Source of the DNA: Iris pallida
Taxonomy: Eukaryota > Streptophyta > Magnoliopsida > Asparagales > Iridaceae
Direction: 5' to 3'
Length of the DNA stretch: 64,000 nucleotides
Assembly (NCBI GenBank): GCA_029216955.1
Contig: JANAVB010042220.1
Location: forward strand, 14,926,799-14,990,798
How positions within the stretch are numbered: the stretch's first letter is position 1; the number at the start of each line of letters is the position of its first letter. This document shows, one piece after another, positions 54,900-64,000 of the stretch. Under the pieces are notes generated by a model. That model worked only from the letters and a program-made list of their open reading frames with translations. It was not told the DNA's origin and did not search any database. A program made the translations under genes and the position numbers.

Positions 54900-57800
54900 G
54901 ATGGAGTTCGAAGTGTTGGGATGGGAACTTGGTCTTAATGTCGGAGCAGCTGATTGCCATCGTTTTTACGAATAAAGGTGGTTTTCGGTTCTTACTGGAA
55001 GCGGTTTACGGCCACAATGATAGGAGACGTCGGGAGGCATTATGGAGTGATATTGTTGTAGTGGCGACTGTTGCTGATTCCTCTCACCTCCCCCTCCTTC
55101 TGATGGGTGACTTCAACGTCCTTCTGCACAGAGGGGACAAGATGGGTGGCAAACCGGTTCCAGATTCGATCTTGCAGGATTTTCAGAATTGCCTTCTTCA
55201 GTCGGGCCTTCAGAGTTTGTCTCGCTCGGGATATATCTGGACCTGGCACAACAAGGCAGTTAGGAACAGGGTTGCTTGTCAGTTGGATAAAGCCCTGGAC
55301 AACGGGGAGTGGTTCCGCCGCTTTCCTCACTCTCTGGCTGAGGGGTTGGCCGTTGGGACGAGTGATCATTCTCCTATCAGGGTCGAATTTACTTCCAGCC
55401 CCTTAGTGCGGTCCCGTCCCTTCCGGTACAACAATAGCTGGTTTCTCTCGGAGGGTTACTCAGAGGCGATTACGGAGGGTGTTGCTCATCAGGTGGTGGG
55501 GACTGCTCAGTATTAGATGGTTCACCGGCTCGAGCACACGAAGAAGGCGCTACGGACTTGGGTGAAGAGTTTGCCCAAGTCCTCTCTTGAAGATAAGGAG
55601 GCGGAGCTTCGGGCAATCGAGCATTCCATGCAATCCGACATGTTGAATGGGGACCTTGCGGCTAGAGAGGAGCTGATTGGGGAAGTCAATACTCTGCGGC
55701 TTCAAAAGAAGATTAGTGCGGCTTAGCGCGCCAAATGCTCCTGGCTTAAGAATGGCGACCGATGTACCAAGTTCTTCTATGATGTCATTCGCACCAGACA
55801 ACATCAGAACACCATCTCTCAGCTTCTGGATACCGAGGGTAATCTGATTGGGGAGCCGTCCAAGATCTCAGGAGAGGCGGTCAGGTACTACTCTGAGTTA
55901 TTATACTTTCAGACTGACTATCTATCTGTGTTCCCAGATGTAGTCACGAAGAGATTGGTAACTCCATATGGAAATAGCCTCCTGCTTGCCCCTGTCACTA
56001 TGGAGGAGGTGGAGGCCATTATCAAGAAAGCGGACCCCAACAAAGCTTCCGGTCCGGATGAATTTAGCAGTGGGTTCTACAAACGCCACTGGGATATCCT
56101 GAAGGTTTCGGTTCTCGAGGCGGTCCAGGAGTTCTTCTCTGAGGGGAAGCTGTTGAAGGAGTTGAACCACACTTTCTTGACTCTGGTACCAAAGAAGGAG
56201 GGGGCGACCTCGCTGGCGGACTTTAGGTCTATTGCGTGCTGTAATTATCTTTATAAAATAATTACGTACCTCATGTGCCGGCGCATGGAGGGGATCATGC
56301 AGGACCTTGTCTCTCCGAACCAGGCGGTGTTCATCAAGGGGCGATCTATAGCTGAGCATAGCCTTCTAGCTCATGAGATAGTGAGGGGCTTCAACAAACC
56401 TGGTGGGGAGAAGGCATATGTAAAGCTGGATCTGAGGAAGGCCTACGACATGGTCAACAGAGAGTTTTTATGCCACCTCCTGTCTGCTATGGGGTTTGAT
56501 GATCGTTGGGTTGCGTTGATTCGGGATTGCATATCGTCTCCCACCTTCTCGGTCCTTATCCAGGATATTCCACATGGGTTCTTCAAAAGCAACCGTGGAC
56601 TTCGGCAAGGTGATCCCCTGTCTCCTTACCTGTTCACGCTTGTTATGAAGTACTTCACATGCTTGATGGATAGGGCGGTCCATTTTGGGAGGATTGTCCC
56701 GCTGTATAGGAGAGTTGAGCCTCCGGTTACCCACCTCATCTATGCCGACGACCTACTAGTGTTTATATAGCCTTCGTTGGAGGGTATGAACACGTTATCG
56801 GAGATTATGGGAGAGCTGGAATCACACTCGGGGCTTCGGATGAATAGAGAGAAGAGCATGGTCTACTTTAGTTCGCTTTGCCTTCAGAAGGAGGAGCGCG
56901 CTGATGTACTTGACGTGGAGAGAAGTGAGCTCCCGGTAAAATACCTGGGAGTTCCTTTGACAGTCAATTATGCCCGAGACCAGGATTGCTCTAGCCTGGT
57001 GGAGTATGCCCAGAGGAGAGTTAAGGTTGGCAAGCTGTCGGGCTATCTTTTGGGGGATGTATCGAGTTAGTCCGATCGGTTATCTCTGTCCTGGCCCAGT
57101 TCTGGCTGCAGTCTATTTTGATACTCGTGGCTACCATCAGGAAAGTTGAAAGAATCTGTGCTGATTTCATCTAGAGGGGGGCCTACATGCGATCTCTTGG
57201 GACCAGCTCTGTCGGCCGAAGAATGAGGGAGGTGTGGGTCTCCGTCCTCTGTTGGTTATCAGGGAAGCATCGGCCCTGAAAGTGGCATGGCGGTTCATCA
57301 AAGGAAGATCCCTCTGGGCGGAGTGGATGCAGTCTCGCTATGTGAGGAATGACAACTTCTGGAGGTGTGGTATTGACAACAACCACTCTGTGACCTTCAA
57401 ACAAATTCTGAGACACAGAGCGGTTCATCAATCGTCTGTCAGAAGGATCATATGTGATGGGGCTGGAACTGACCTATGGCTGGATCCTTGGATAGAGCAC
57501 CAGTCTCTGGTGGACATTATGGTCGATCGAGATCACAGGGTGGCAGGCAGAGGTCTGACTTGTCAGCTTATCATCAGGAATGGGGATTGGAGTCCGGAGT
57601 CCTACCGCCATACTGAGGAGCTTGGTGAGATTATTTGCGGGATTGAGATTGACCCATCCCAGCCTGAGGAAACGTGGATCTGGGATCCGTCTGGCGAGAT
57701 TGGAGGTACTACCTCGGGGGAGTTCACCTTCCAGAGTGGCTACAACCTTATGCGTAGTGCCAATCCCCCAATTGGTGATTATGACTTCATTTGGTGCAAG

Positions 57801-58222
57801 GATCTGGCCAAAAAAATGTAGCTGTGTATGTATCACCTGCTCCTTGGTCGTCTTCTGACCAGGGACAGACTCATCTCTTTTGGGATCCAGGTCCCCAATC
57901 CGAAGTGTGCTCTCTGTGATTTGGAGGAGGAATCGATGACCTATCTATTTTTTGACTGTGGAGTTTTTTGGTCCATATGGTCTGAGCAAAACTGTTTGCT
58001 GGGCGGAGGTATTTCTGGCAGGTCGATGGGGGCCATTATCACGGGTATTCGAGATTGCAGAGGGCGAGGCATGGTCTGGTTCAAGTCTGCTAGGATTCGG
58101 CTGGCAGCCGCTGTCTGGCATGTTTGGAGGGAGAGGAATCGGCGTATTTTCGAGGGACTTATCACCCCTCCGGTTGGTATCCTCCATAATTTGGAGTTTG
58201 ATGTAAAAGAAATAGTCGACTG
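54900..58222 (+). pseudogene. LINE-B ORF2: endonuclease, RT, zinc-finger end, with stops
   Basis: Endonuclease from SEQLIAIVFTNKGGF with LLMGDFNVLLHRGDKMGG and GTSDHSPIRV, lacking the N-terminal catalytic part. TAG at 55514, 55724 and 56768 break one frame that otherwise runs from endonuclease through RT (catalytic HLIYADDLLVFI near 56745). A frameshift near 57020 leads to a second frame (57234-57821) ending in TAG, and a third (57828-58223) with LGRLLTRDRLISFG, CALC and WHVWRERNRRIFEG. The TAGs at 55724, 56768 and 57819 each replace a CAG seen in LINE-C. Confidence 0.88.
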
Positions 58223-58298
58223 ACGGGTGGGCGACCATCCTGTCTGTATGTTGTATGAGTTTTGTCTGATTTTGGAATAAAATTTACCCCTTTTCAAA

Positions 58299-58310
58299 AT
58301 ATATATATAT
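58299..58310. repeat. Short (AT)n between LINE-B and LINE-C
   Basis: Twelve bases of AT repeat at the end of LINE-B, followed by GTATGTTTTGTCTGACGGG. Confidence 0.85.
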
Positions 58311-58384
58311 GTATGTTTTGTCTGACGGGTGGGCGACCATCCTGTCTGTATGTTGTAAAAGAAATGGTCGACTGACGGGTGTGC
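58308..58384 (+). repeat. Copied piece of the LINE 3' UTR at the start of LINE-C
   Basis: CTGACGGGTGGGCGACCATC and CTGTCTGTATGTTGTA occur here as in the LINE-B 3' UTR (58221-58255), followed by AAAGAAATGGTCGACTGACG, also from the LINE-B 3' end (58206-58225). The order of the two pieces is swapped, so this is a rearranged duplicate. Confidence 0.8.
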
Positions 58385-59034
58385 ATCTGGCCAGTGCTTG
58401 TTCGGCGGTAGGCCCTCAGGTGGAGCCTACTATTCCCCGTAGTGAGGCTCCAGACTCACCCTGTGACATGGATTCCAGAGATGACAGTGGAGAGGTCTTA
58501 GTGGGAGGGGTTACCCATCCAGTGAGTGATGGCGGGATGAGCCTCATTATCTCTACCCAGCTAGCTCCCACGAGTGGGGCGTTGTCCACTTGCCCGGGGC
58601 AGAGTAGTATGATTACCAGAGGCATGGTGGCGTCGGGGATCGAGGCACGAGGGGGTGGCGGACCGGCTGAGGGGCAGGTTTACTGTAGGAAGCGACGTGC
58701 TGTTGGTCTGCTGAGTGATGGTCCCTCCAGGGAGGGGGGCATCCTACTGACAGAGAGGAGGCGGTGTGTGTTGACAACCCTGCCTGGCGTTGGTGCTCTC
58801 TCAGGTCGCTCCCCAGCAGGCCATTCCGACTGGATGGAGGAGGATCTATTAGCGTCGGATGTGACACATTCCCCAGGTGCCGATCCGGGTGTTTTCCAGG
58901 GGACCATCCTCTCATTAATTAATGGCTATTATCGCTTGGAATGTGAGGGGGCCGTGTTCGCTAGGGAGGTGGAGAGAGATTTGTGGGGTTCTTCACAGAG
59001 AGAAATGCGACATTTCTGTTCTATTAGAATCTAA
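58309..59034 (+). CDS. LINE-C ORF1 C-terminal-like frame
   Basis: An open frame of 241 codons overlapping the start of ORF2. The part before 58922 is low-complexity and rich in Gly, Ser and Pro (for example SDGGMSLIISTQLAPTSG), as the tail of a plant LINE ORF1 often is. The RNA-binding front part is missing. I see no zinc knuckle, so the call rests on its position just upstream of ORF2. Residues after 58922 come from reading ORF2 DNA in another frame. Confidence 0.45.
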   Translation: MYVLSDGWATILSVCCKRNGRLTGVHLASACSAVGPQVEPTIPRSEAPDSPCDMDSRDDSGEVLVGGVTHPVSDGGMSLIISTQLAPTSGALSTCPGQSSMITRGMVASGIEARGGGGPAEGQVYCRKRRAVGLLSDGPSREGGILLTERRRCVLTTLPGVGALSGRSPAGHSDWMEEDLLASDVTHSPGADPGVFQGTILSLINGYYRLECEGAVFAREVERDLWGSSQREMRHFCSIRI

Positions 59035-62000
59035 GATCAAAGGTGAAAAGACTCCTGCTCGGCGGACCCCATCTCATTGGGCCCAACTGCATAACCTGGC
59101 TCTGTGTGACATGGCCAGGATTTGGGTTCGATGGAACTCGAAGAGCTGGGATGGTGACTTGATCTTGATGACGGAGCAGTTGATTGCCATCTCCTTCTCG
59201 AACAAGGGTGGTTTTTGGTTCTTGCTGGGGGCGGTTTACGGCCACAACGACAGAAGGAGACGGGAGTCCCTGTGGAGCGACATCTCCCATGTTGCCGCTG
59301 CTGCAGATTCGTCGTCCCTTCCACTTCTTCTGATCGGGGACTTCAATGTCCTTATGCACCGAGGGGAGAAGGTGGGCGGTCGCCCAGTTCCAGACTCTAT
59401 CCTATATGATTTCCAGAGATGCCTCCTCCAGACGGGGCTCCAGGGATTGTCACGCTCAGGCTTCATCTGGACTTGGCATAACAAAGCAATCCGGAACATG
59501 GTTGCATGCCAGCTTGATCGAGCCCTGGACAATGGGGAATGGTTCCGACATTTTCTCAATTCTTCGGCTGAGGGCCTGGCCGCTGGGACGAGCGATCATT
59601 CCCCCATCATGGTTGGCTTCACTTCTCGGTCTCCTGGGAAGTCCCGTTCTTTCAGGTACAACAACAGTTGGTATCTCTCGGAGGGCTACCTGGAGGCTGT
59701 CTCAGAGGGGCTTACTAGCTGCCAGGAGGGGACGGCCCAGTTTCGCTTGGTACGTCGTTTCAAGGTCACGAAGAAGGCTCTTCGGAGTTGGATGAAGAGG
59801 TTGCCCAAGTCTACTATAGAAGATAAGGAGGCGGAGTTGCGGGCTATCCAGCATGACATGCAATCTGACATGCTTAATAGGGACCTGGCGGCAAGAGAGA
59901 AGGAGCTGATCGAAGAATTCAACATCCTGCAGCTGCAGAAGGAGATTAGCACGGCTCAGCGTGCCAAATGTTCCTGGCTCAAGGACGGCGACCGTTGCTC
60001 CAAGTTCTTCTACGATGTCATCCGGACAAGACAACATAGGAATCGCATCTCCCAGCTTCTTGATGCGGGTGGCAACCTGGTGGGGGCGTCGGCTGAGATC
60101 CAGGGCGAGGCTGTCAGGTACTATTCTGAGTTATATTTTCAGACTGACTACCTGTCTGTGTTCCCAGAGGTTGTTACGAAGAGATTGGTGACTCCGTATG
60201 GGAATAGCATTCTTCTTGCCCCTGTTACATTGGAGGAGGTGGAATCAATTGTCAAGTTGGCGGATCCCAACAAGGCTTCCGGACCGGATGGATTTAGCAG
60301 TGGGTTCTACAAACGCCACTGGAACATTCTGAAGTATCAGGTCTTGGACGTGGTGCAGGAATTCTTCACCAAAGGGAAGCTTCTGAAAGAGCTGAACCAC
60401 ACTTTCCTGACCATGGTGCCAAAGAAGGAGGGAGCGACAGCATTGGCGGATTTCAGACCTATTGTGTGCTGTAATTATCTTTATAAGATAATTACACACC
60501 TTATGTGCCGGCGGATGGAGGGGATCATGCATGACTTGGTATCTCCGAATCAGGCTGCGTTCATCAAGGGGAGGTCGATCGCTGAGCACAGTCTCCTGGC
60601 CCATGAGATGGTGAGGGGCTTTAGCAAACCCGAAGGGGAGAAAGCATGTGTGAAACTGGACCTGAGAATGGCGTATAACATGGTCAATCGGGACTTCCTC
60701 TGTCATCTGATGACTGCCATGGGTTTCGCGGACCACTGAATTGCATTGATCCGGGAGTGCATCACGTCCCCCACTTTCTCTGTCCTCATTCAGGACATTC
60801 CTTATGGGTACTTCCAGAGCAACCGTGGGCTTAGGCAAGGTGACCCCCTGTCCCCTTACCTGTTCACGTTTGTTATGGAATACTTCACATGTCTGATGGA
60901 CCTGACAGTGCACCGTGGGAGGCTGGTCCCATTGTTTCGGAGGGTGGATCCCCCAGTTACCCATCTTATATATACAGATGATCTCTTGGTGTTCATCCAG
61001 CCATCGACGGAGGGTATGCAGACACTTGCGAAGATTATGGGAGAGTTGAATTCCCTCTCTGGCCTTCAGATGAACAGAGATAAGAGCAGGGTGTACTTCA
61101 GCTCCTTATGTCCCCAGAAGGAGCGGGCCGATGTGCTGGGAATCGAGAGGAGTGATCTTCCGGTGCGGTATTTAGGAGTACCTCTCACAGTCAACTATGC
61201 GCGGGATCAAGACTGCCATAGTCCGGTGGAGTACGTCCAGAGGAGAGTGGAAGGTTGGCAAGCCGCCGGATTGTCATTTGGAGGACGCATCGAGCTGGTC
61301 AGATCGGTGATTTCGGCTGTGGCTCATTTCTGGCTGCAATCCATCCTCCTCCCTGTTGCCACCGTTAGGAAAGTGGAGCGGATCTGTGCAGATTTCATTT
61401 GGAGGGGGGGTATGCATGCGATATCCTGGGAGCAGCTCTGTCGACCCAGGAAGGAGGGAGGAGTGGGTCTCAGGCCGTTGCTGGAGATTAGGGAGGCCTC
61501 CGCGCTTAAGCTGGCATGGAGATTCATCAACGGGGGGTCTCTCTGGGCTGACTGGATGCACAACAGATACGTGAAGTAGGACAACTTTTGGACGTGTGCT
61601 ACTGACAACAATCACTCAGTCACTTTCAAGACTGTCTTGCGACAGGGGGGTTCTCAAATCTGCAATCCGGAAGGTCATGAAGGATGGGTCTGGAACGGAC
61701 CTCTGGCGGGATCCTTGGATAGATCGACTTTCGCTATTGGACATCAGGGGAGCCCCGACACATCAGGAGGACAGGCGTGGTCTGACGTGCAGTCGTATCA
61801 TTCGCGACGGGGAGTGGAGACCGGAGTCTTAACAGTTTACCGAGAGCTGGGTGGGATCATTAGTACTATTGCCATTGATCCGGACTTGCCTGCTGATCAG
61901 TGGATTTGGGAGCCGACATGAGCAACTCGGGGAACTGGGGAGTTCTAATTCTGGAGCTGCTACAACCTCATCCGGCGCACCTTTCCTCAGAGTTCTGACT

Positions 62001-62531
62001 ACGAGTTCGTATGGTGCAAGGGTCTGGCCAGGAAGATGCAGCTTTGTGTCTACAAGCTTCAACTGGGACGTCTTTTGACTAGGGATCGTCTGAGTTCGTT
62101 TGGAGTGTCGGTTCCAGATCCCAAGTGTGTGCTTTGCAGTCTGGAGCATGAATCTATAGGGCACATTTTCTTCGAGTGTGCCCTGGCATGGCAGATCTGG
62201 GCTGATCAGAGTAGAGCGTTGGGAGGGTGCGACTCCGGGACTCCGGGAAGGGAATTGGGGACATCATCACTGTGCTCCGGGATAGCAGGGGTCGAGGGCA
62301 GGACTGGTTCCGGACCGCCAGAGTTCGACTGGCTGTCTCAGTTTGGCATGTATGGCGGGAACGAAACCGTCGAATATTTGAGAGGCTGGTCACCCCTCCG
62401 GTAGGCATTCTCCATAACATCGAGTTTGATATAAATGCTATGGAGAATTGATGAGTGGGAGTCCCACTTTGATTGTATGTTGTAAGATTATTGCATTGCT
62501 TTTGGAATAAAATTTACCCTTTTTCCAAAAA

Positions 62532-62535
<4 letters not shown>
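58311..62535 (+). mobile_element. LINE-C: most complete L1-type LINE of the cluster
   Basis: Contains an ORF1 C-terminal-like stretch, the whole ORF2 (endonuclease, RT, zinc-finger end) and the 3' end GGAATAAAATTTACCC, TTTTTCC(A)n, (TA)n. It begins just after the short TA run of LINE-B. Confidence 0.9.
58922..62452 (+). pseudogene. LINE-C ORF2: endonuclease, RT, zinc-finger end
   Basis: Starts MAIIAWNVRGPCSLGRWREI, the N-terminal end of an APE-type endonuclease, with Glu in LLESKI, LLLIGDFNVLMHRGEKVGG and GTSDHSPIMV. RT follows with DPNKASGPDGFSSGFYKRHW, LTMVPKKEGATALADFRPIV, and the active site HLIYTDDLLVFIQ (near 60970; usually YADD). TGA at 60737-60739 replaces a Trp codon seen in LINE-B, TAG stands at 61577, and frames change near 61630-62030. 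The zinc-finger end LGRLLTRDRLSSFG, CVLC, HIFFEC lies at 62036-62200 and the last part at 62227-62451. Nearly whole, but dead as read. Confidence 0.9.
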
Positions 62536-62591
<56 letters not shown>

Positions 62592-62612
62592 CCAAAAAAA
62601 ATAATATATATA
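62536..62612. repeat. (TA)n tail of LINE-C with a duplicated tail unit
   Basis: A (TA)n run of about 54 bp, then TTTCCAAAAAAAATAATATA again at 62589, a second copy of the junction sequence at 62521. The tail was duplicated, perhaps by slippage during insertion. Confidence 0.85.
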
Positions 62613-62976
62613 TTTGCTCATATATATATATGGAAGCGGATCAAAAGTCCCCCTTAGAAAACCTCCTAAAAACCCCCTCACTCTCAGCCGTAATTTAATG
62701 TTAATATTAATGTTAATATTGATGTTAATATTAATGTTAATATTAACATTAAATACTAAAATTAACATTAAACTTAACATTAAAATTAATATTAACATTA
62801 ACATTAATATAAAAATTAAAATTAAAATTAATATTAACATTAACATTAATATTTACATTAAAAATTAAAATTAATATTAACATTAACATTAATATTAACA
62901 TTAATATTAAATTACGGCTGAGAGTGAGGGGTTTTTTTAGGAGGTTTTCTAAGGGGGACTTTTATATATGAGCACA
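62613..62976. mobile_element. Foldback element with AT-hexamer core
   Basis: Left arm AAAAGTCCCCCTTAGAAAAC and onward to CTCTCAGCCGTAATTTAA (62643-62698) is the reverse complement of 62907-62962, about 55 bp with few differences. TGCTCATATATA and TATATATGAGCA flank these arms. The core (62699-62906) consists of TTAATGTTAATATTAATG-type units in the left part and their complements (ATTAACATTAATATTAAC) in the right, so the whole element can fold on itself. No coding capacity: frames of repeated Ile, Leu, Asn and Met are by-products. No clear target duplication. Confidence 0.8.
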
Positions 62977-64000
62977 AACTTGTCGAAAAGAGGCATTTTA
63001 TTACCCCTCACTATTTAGTTTGTTAAAGGAGAAATGGAAGTCGTGTAAAGTAAAACAACATACTCAATGTTTTAACTATCATAAAATCTCAAAGTATCTT
63101 TATGTTCTTCACATAATTGTGGTATTTATAGTTTGAAGTTTACTAATATTTTCCTGCTGATGTTGGCTTATAGATTGTAGGACACTAATTTTTCTTTTGT
63201 AGACCCCCAGTGAAGTATAGATTCTGGATAATTCCAGATTGCAAGGAACTACACCGTCATTTTGCTGGTTAAGATATCTCTTGATATTTGGTCCATCAAA
63301 GGATTAAGCAGAAATGTTAAATTGAGTCGGATGATGTCAATAAGTGGAACCTGAGGCATAAGACATGTTTGACATGCTTCTCTACTTATATACTCATAGA
63401 AACTACTAGTTTCATGCATTTGCATGTGCTAGTTGTCACTCTACTTTTCTCCCTTATCCTAGCAAATGCTTATGAGTGGGGACAATTATAGCAAAAATAG
63501 GACAAACAGACGGGTTTTTATTATGGGGACAATTATAGCACACTTAATATATTCAATGGTTATTTTGTTTTAGGTGTCACAGAAATGACCTCTAACCACT
63601 AAATATGAGTTTGGATTTCAGTCTTGTGATGTTGACTTTTGAAGGCTTGTGTTTTAGTCTTGTGATGTTGAATACAGACATGCCTATTTAGGTTGTTTCC
63701 ATGTATACCTTCATCCATAGCTATATAAAGGGATCCAGGGTTCATTTTGGAATCATTCCTGTGCTTGAGTGCCATACCACCACCATTAGGTTTAGAAAAT
63801 GAGAGAAGAAAGATTGTGAGGGAGACTGGGTTTTTCAGGTCTTCTTGGACGTTATCTTTGGGGCTTTATGGACTGTTTTGTATTGACTGAATCGTAAAAT
63901 AGCAATTTGTTCCAAATTTTGCTAAGCTAATGATTTAACTTTATTCATTTAGGGAGACGACATTATAGAGAGGCATGCCACCCTTTCTAGGAGTTCCTCA
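62977..64000. other. Unassigned AT-rich sequence, likely host intron or flank
   Basis: I see no gene, no further pentapeptide exon and no transposon protein. GGGGACAATTATAGCA occurs twice (about 63479 and 63525) and AGTCTTGTGATGTTGA twice (63620 and 63656). A TATATAAA box at 63722-63729 followed by GGGATCC and a leader-like sequence may be a promoter or an LTR start; no partner LTR is in the window. Confidence 0.5.

Larger units (their letters stand above)
54451..58298 (+). mobile_element. LINE-B: L1-type LINE with ORF1 and endonuclease pieces
   Basis: Starts with an ORF1 fragment, then part of the endonuclease, RT and the zinc-finger end, and ends GGAATAAAATTTACCCC then TTTTCAAAA(TA)n. Only about 30 bp separate the ORF1 fragment from endonuclease sequence, so the ORF1 C-terminal part and the endonuclease start are deleted. 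Confidence 0.9.

Noticed and set aside
62514..62868. Two overlapping frames of repeated Ile, Leu, Met and Asn
   Set aside because: By-products of the AT-hexamer repeat in the foldback element.
1..64000. Endogenous pararetrovirus or envelope-bearing element
   Set aside because: All pol frames belong to Gypsy, Copia or LINE types. No movement protein, coat protein or envelope-like frame is seen; the SIRE-like Copia-3 lost the region where an env-like frame would lie.

Overview
This window is nuclear DNA from a flowering plant with a repeat-rich genome. The evidence is spliced exons with GT-AG introns, a gene for a chloroplast thylakoid-lumen protein, and plant-type Gypsy (chromovirus), Copia and L1 elements using a Met-tRNA primer site. 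I cannot name the species. Apart from one host gene, almost everything is transposon. Nearly all element reading frames are broken by stops and frameshifts.

Layout. Positions 1-8780 are the 3' part of a Tekay/Del-like Gypsy element on + (Gypsy-1), cut by the window's left edge. It sits inside an older, reverse-oriented relative's LTR whose remnant runs 8781 to about 10080. A short host promoter follows. The host gene starts at 10594: exons at 10594-10681, 10784-10955, 11034-11063 and 51332-51438, with a doubtful fifth at 51618-51667. The product is a pentapeptide-repeat thylakoid lumen protein like the plant 17.4 kDa lumenal protein (TL17). Introns 1 and 2 are 102 and 78 bp. Intron 3 is about 40.3 kb, and the sequence after exon 5 (at least 12.3 kb) holds three LINEs.

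Intron 3 is a Russian doll. Its outermost element is a decayed Copia on + (Copia-4, 16703 to about 51185). Its 5' LTR is split by a truncated SIRE-like Copia on - (Copia-3, about 17568-22599). Its internal region is split by a 7.7-kb non-coding LTR element on - (LARD-like, 22962-46301). That element is split by a Tork/Tnt1-like Copia on - (Copia-5, 26090-41676, TSD TTTAC). One LTR of Copia-5 is split by Gypsy-2 on - (31588-41519, TSD GCCTC). Gypsy-2 is a relative of Gypsy-1 and must be the youngest of this chain. MITE-like repeats, CCTAGGCG-rich repeats and tandem repeats lie around these.

Downstream of the last recognised exon, three 5'-truncated or decayed L1 LINEs lie head to tail (51835-62535), each ending in AATAAAA...(TA)n and each beginning right after a (TA)n run. 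A foldback element with an AT-hexamer core (about 62613-62976) follows, then unassigned sequence to 64000.

Most unusual points: (a) the two Gypsy relatives carry different palindrome-bearing minisatellites at the same place in their LTR, in what should be the RNA leader; (b) the LARD-like element has Gypsy-like LTR ends but a Copia-like primer site, and holds a ten-unit array of small hairpins; (c) the LINEs form a concatemer through their TA tails; (d) several nonsense codons are CAG to TAG changes, as expected of C-to-T decay at plant CHG methylation sites.
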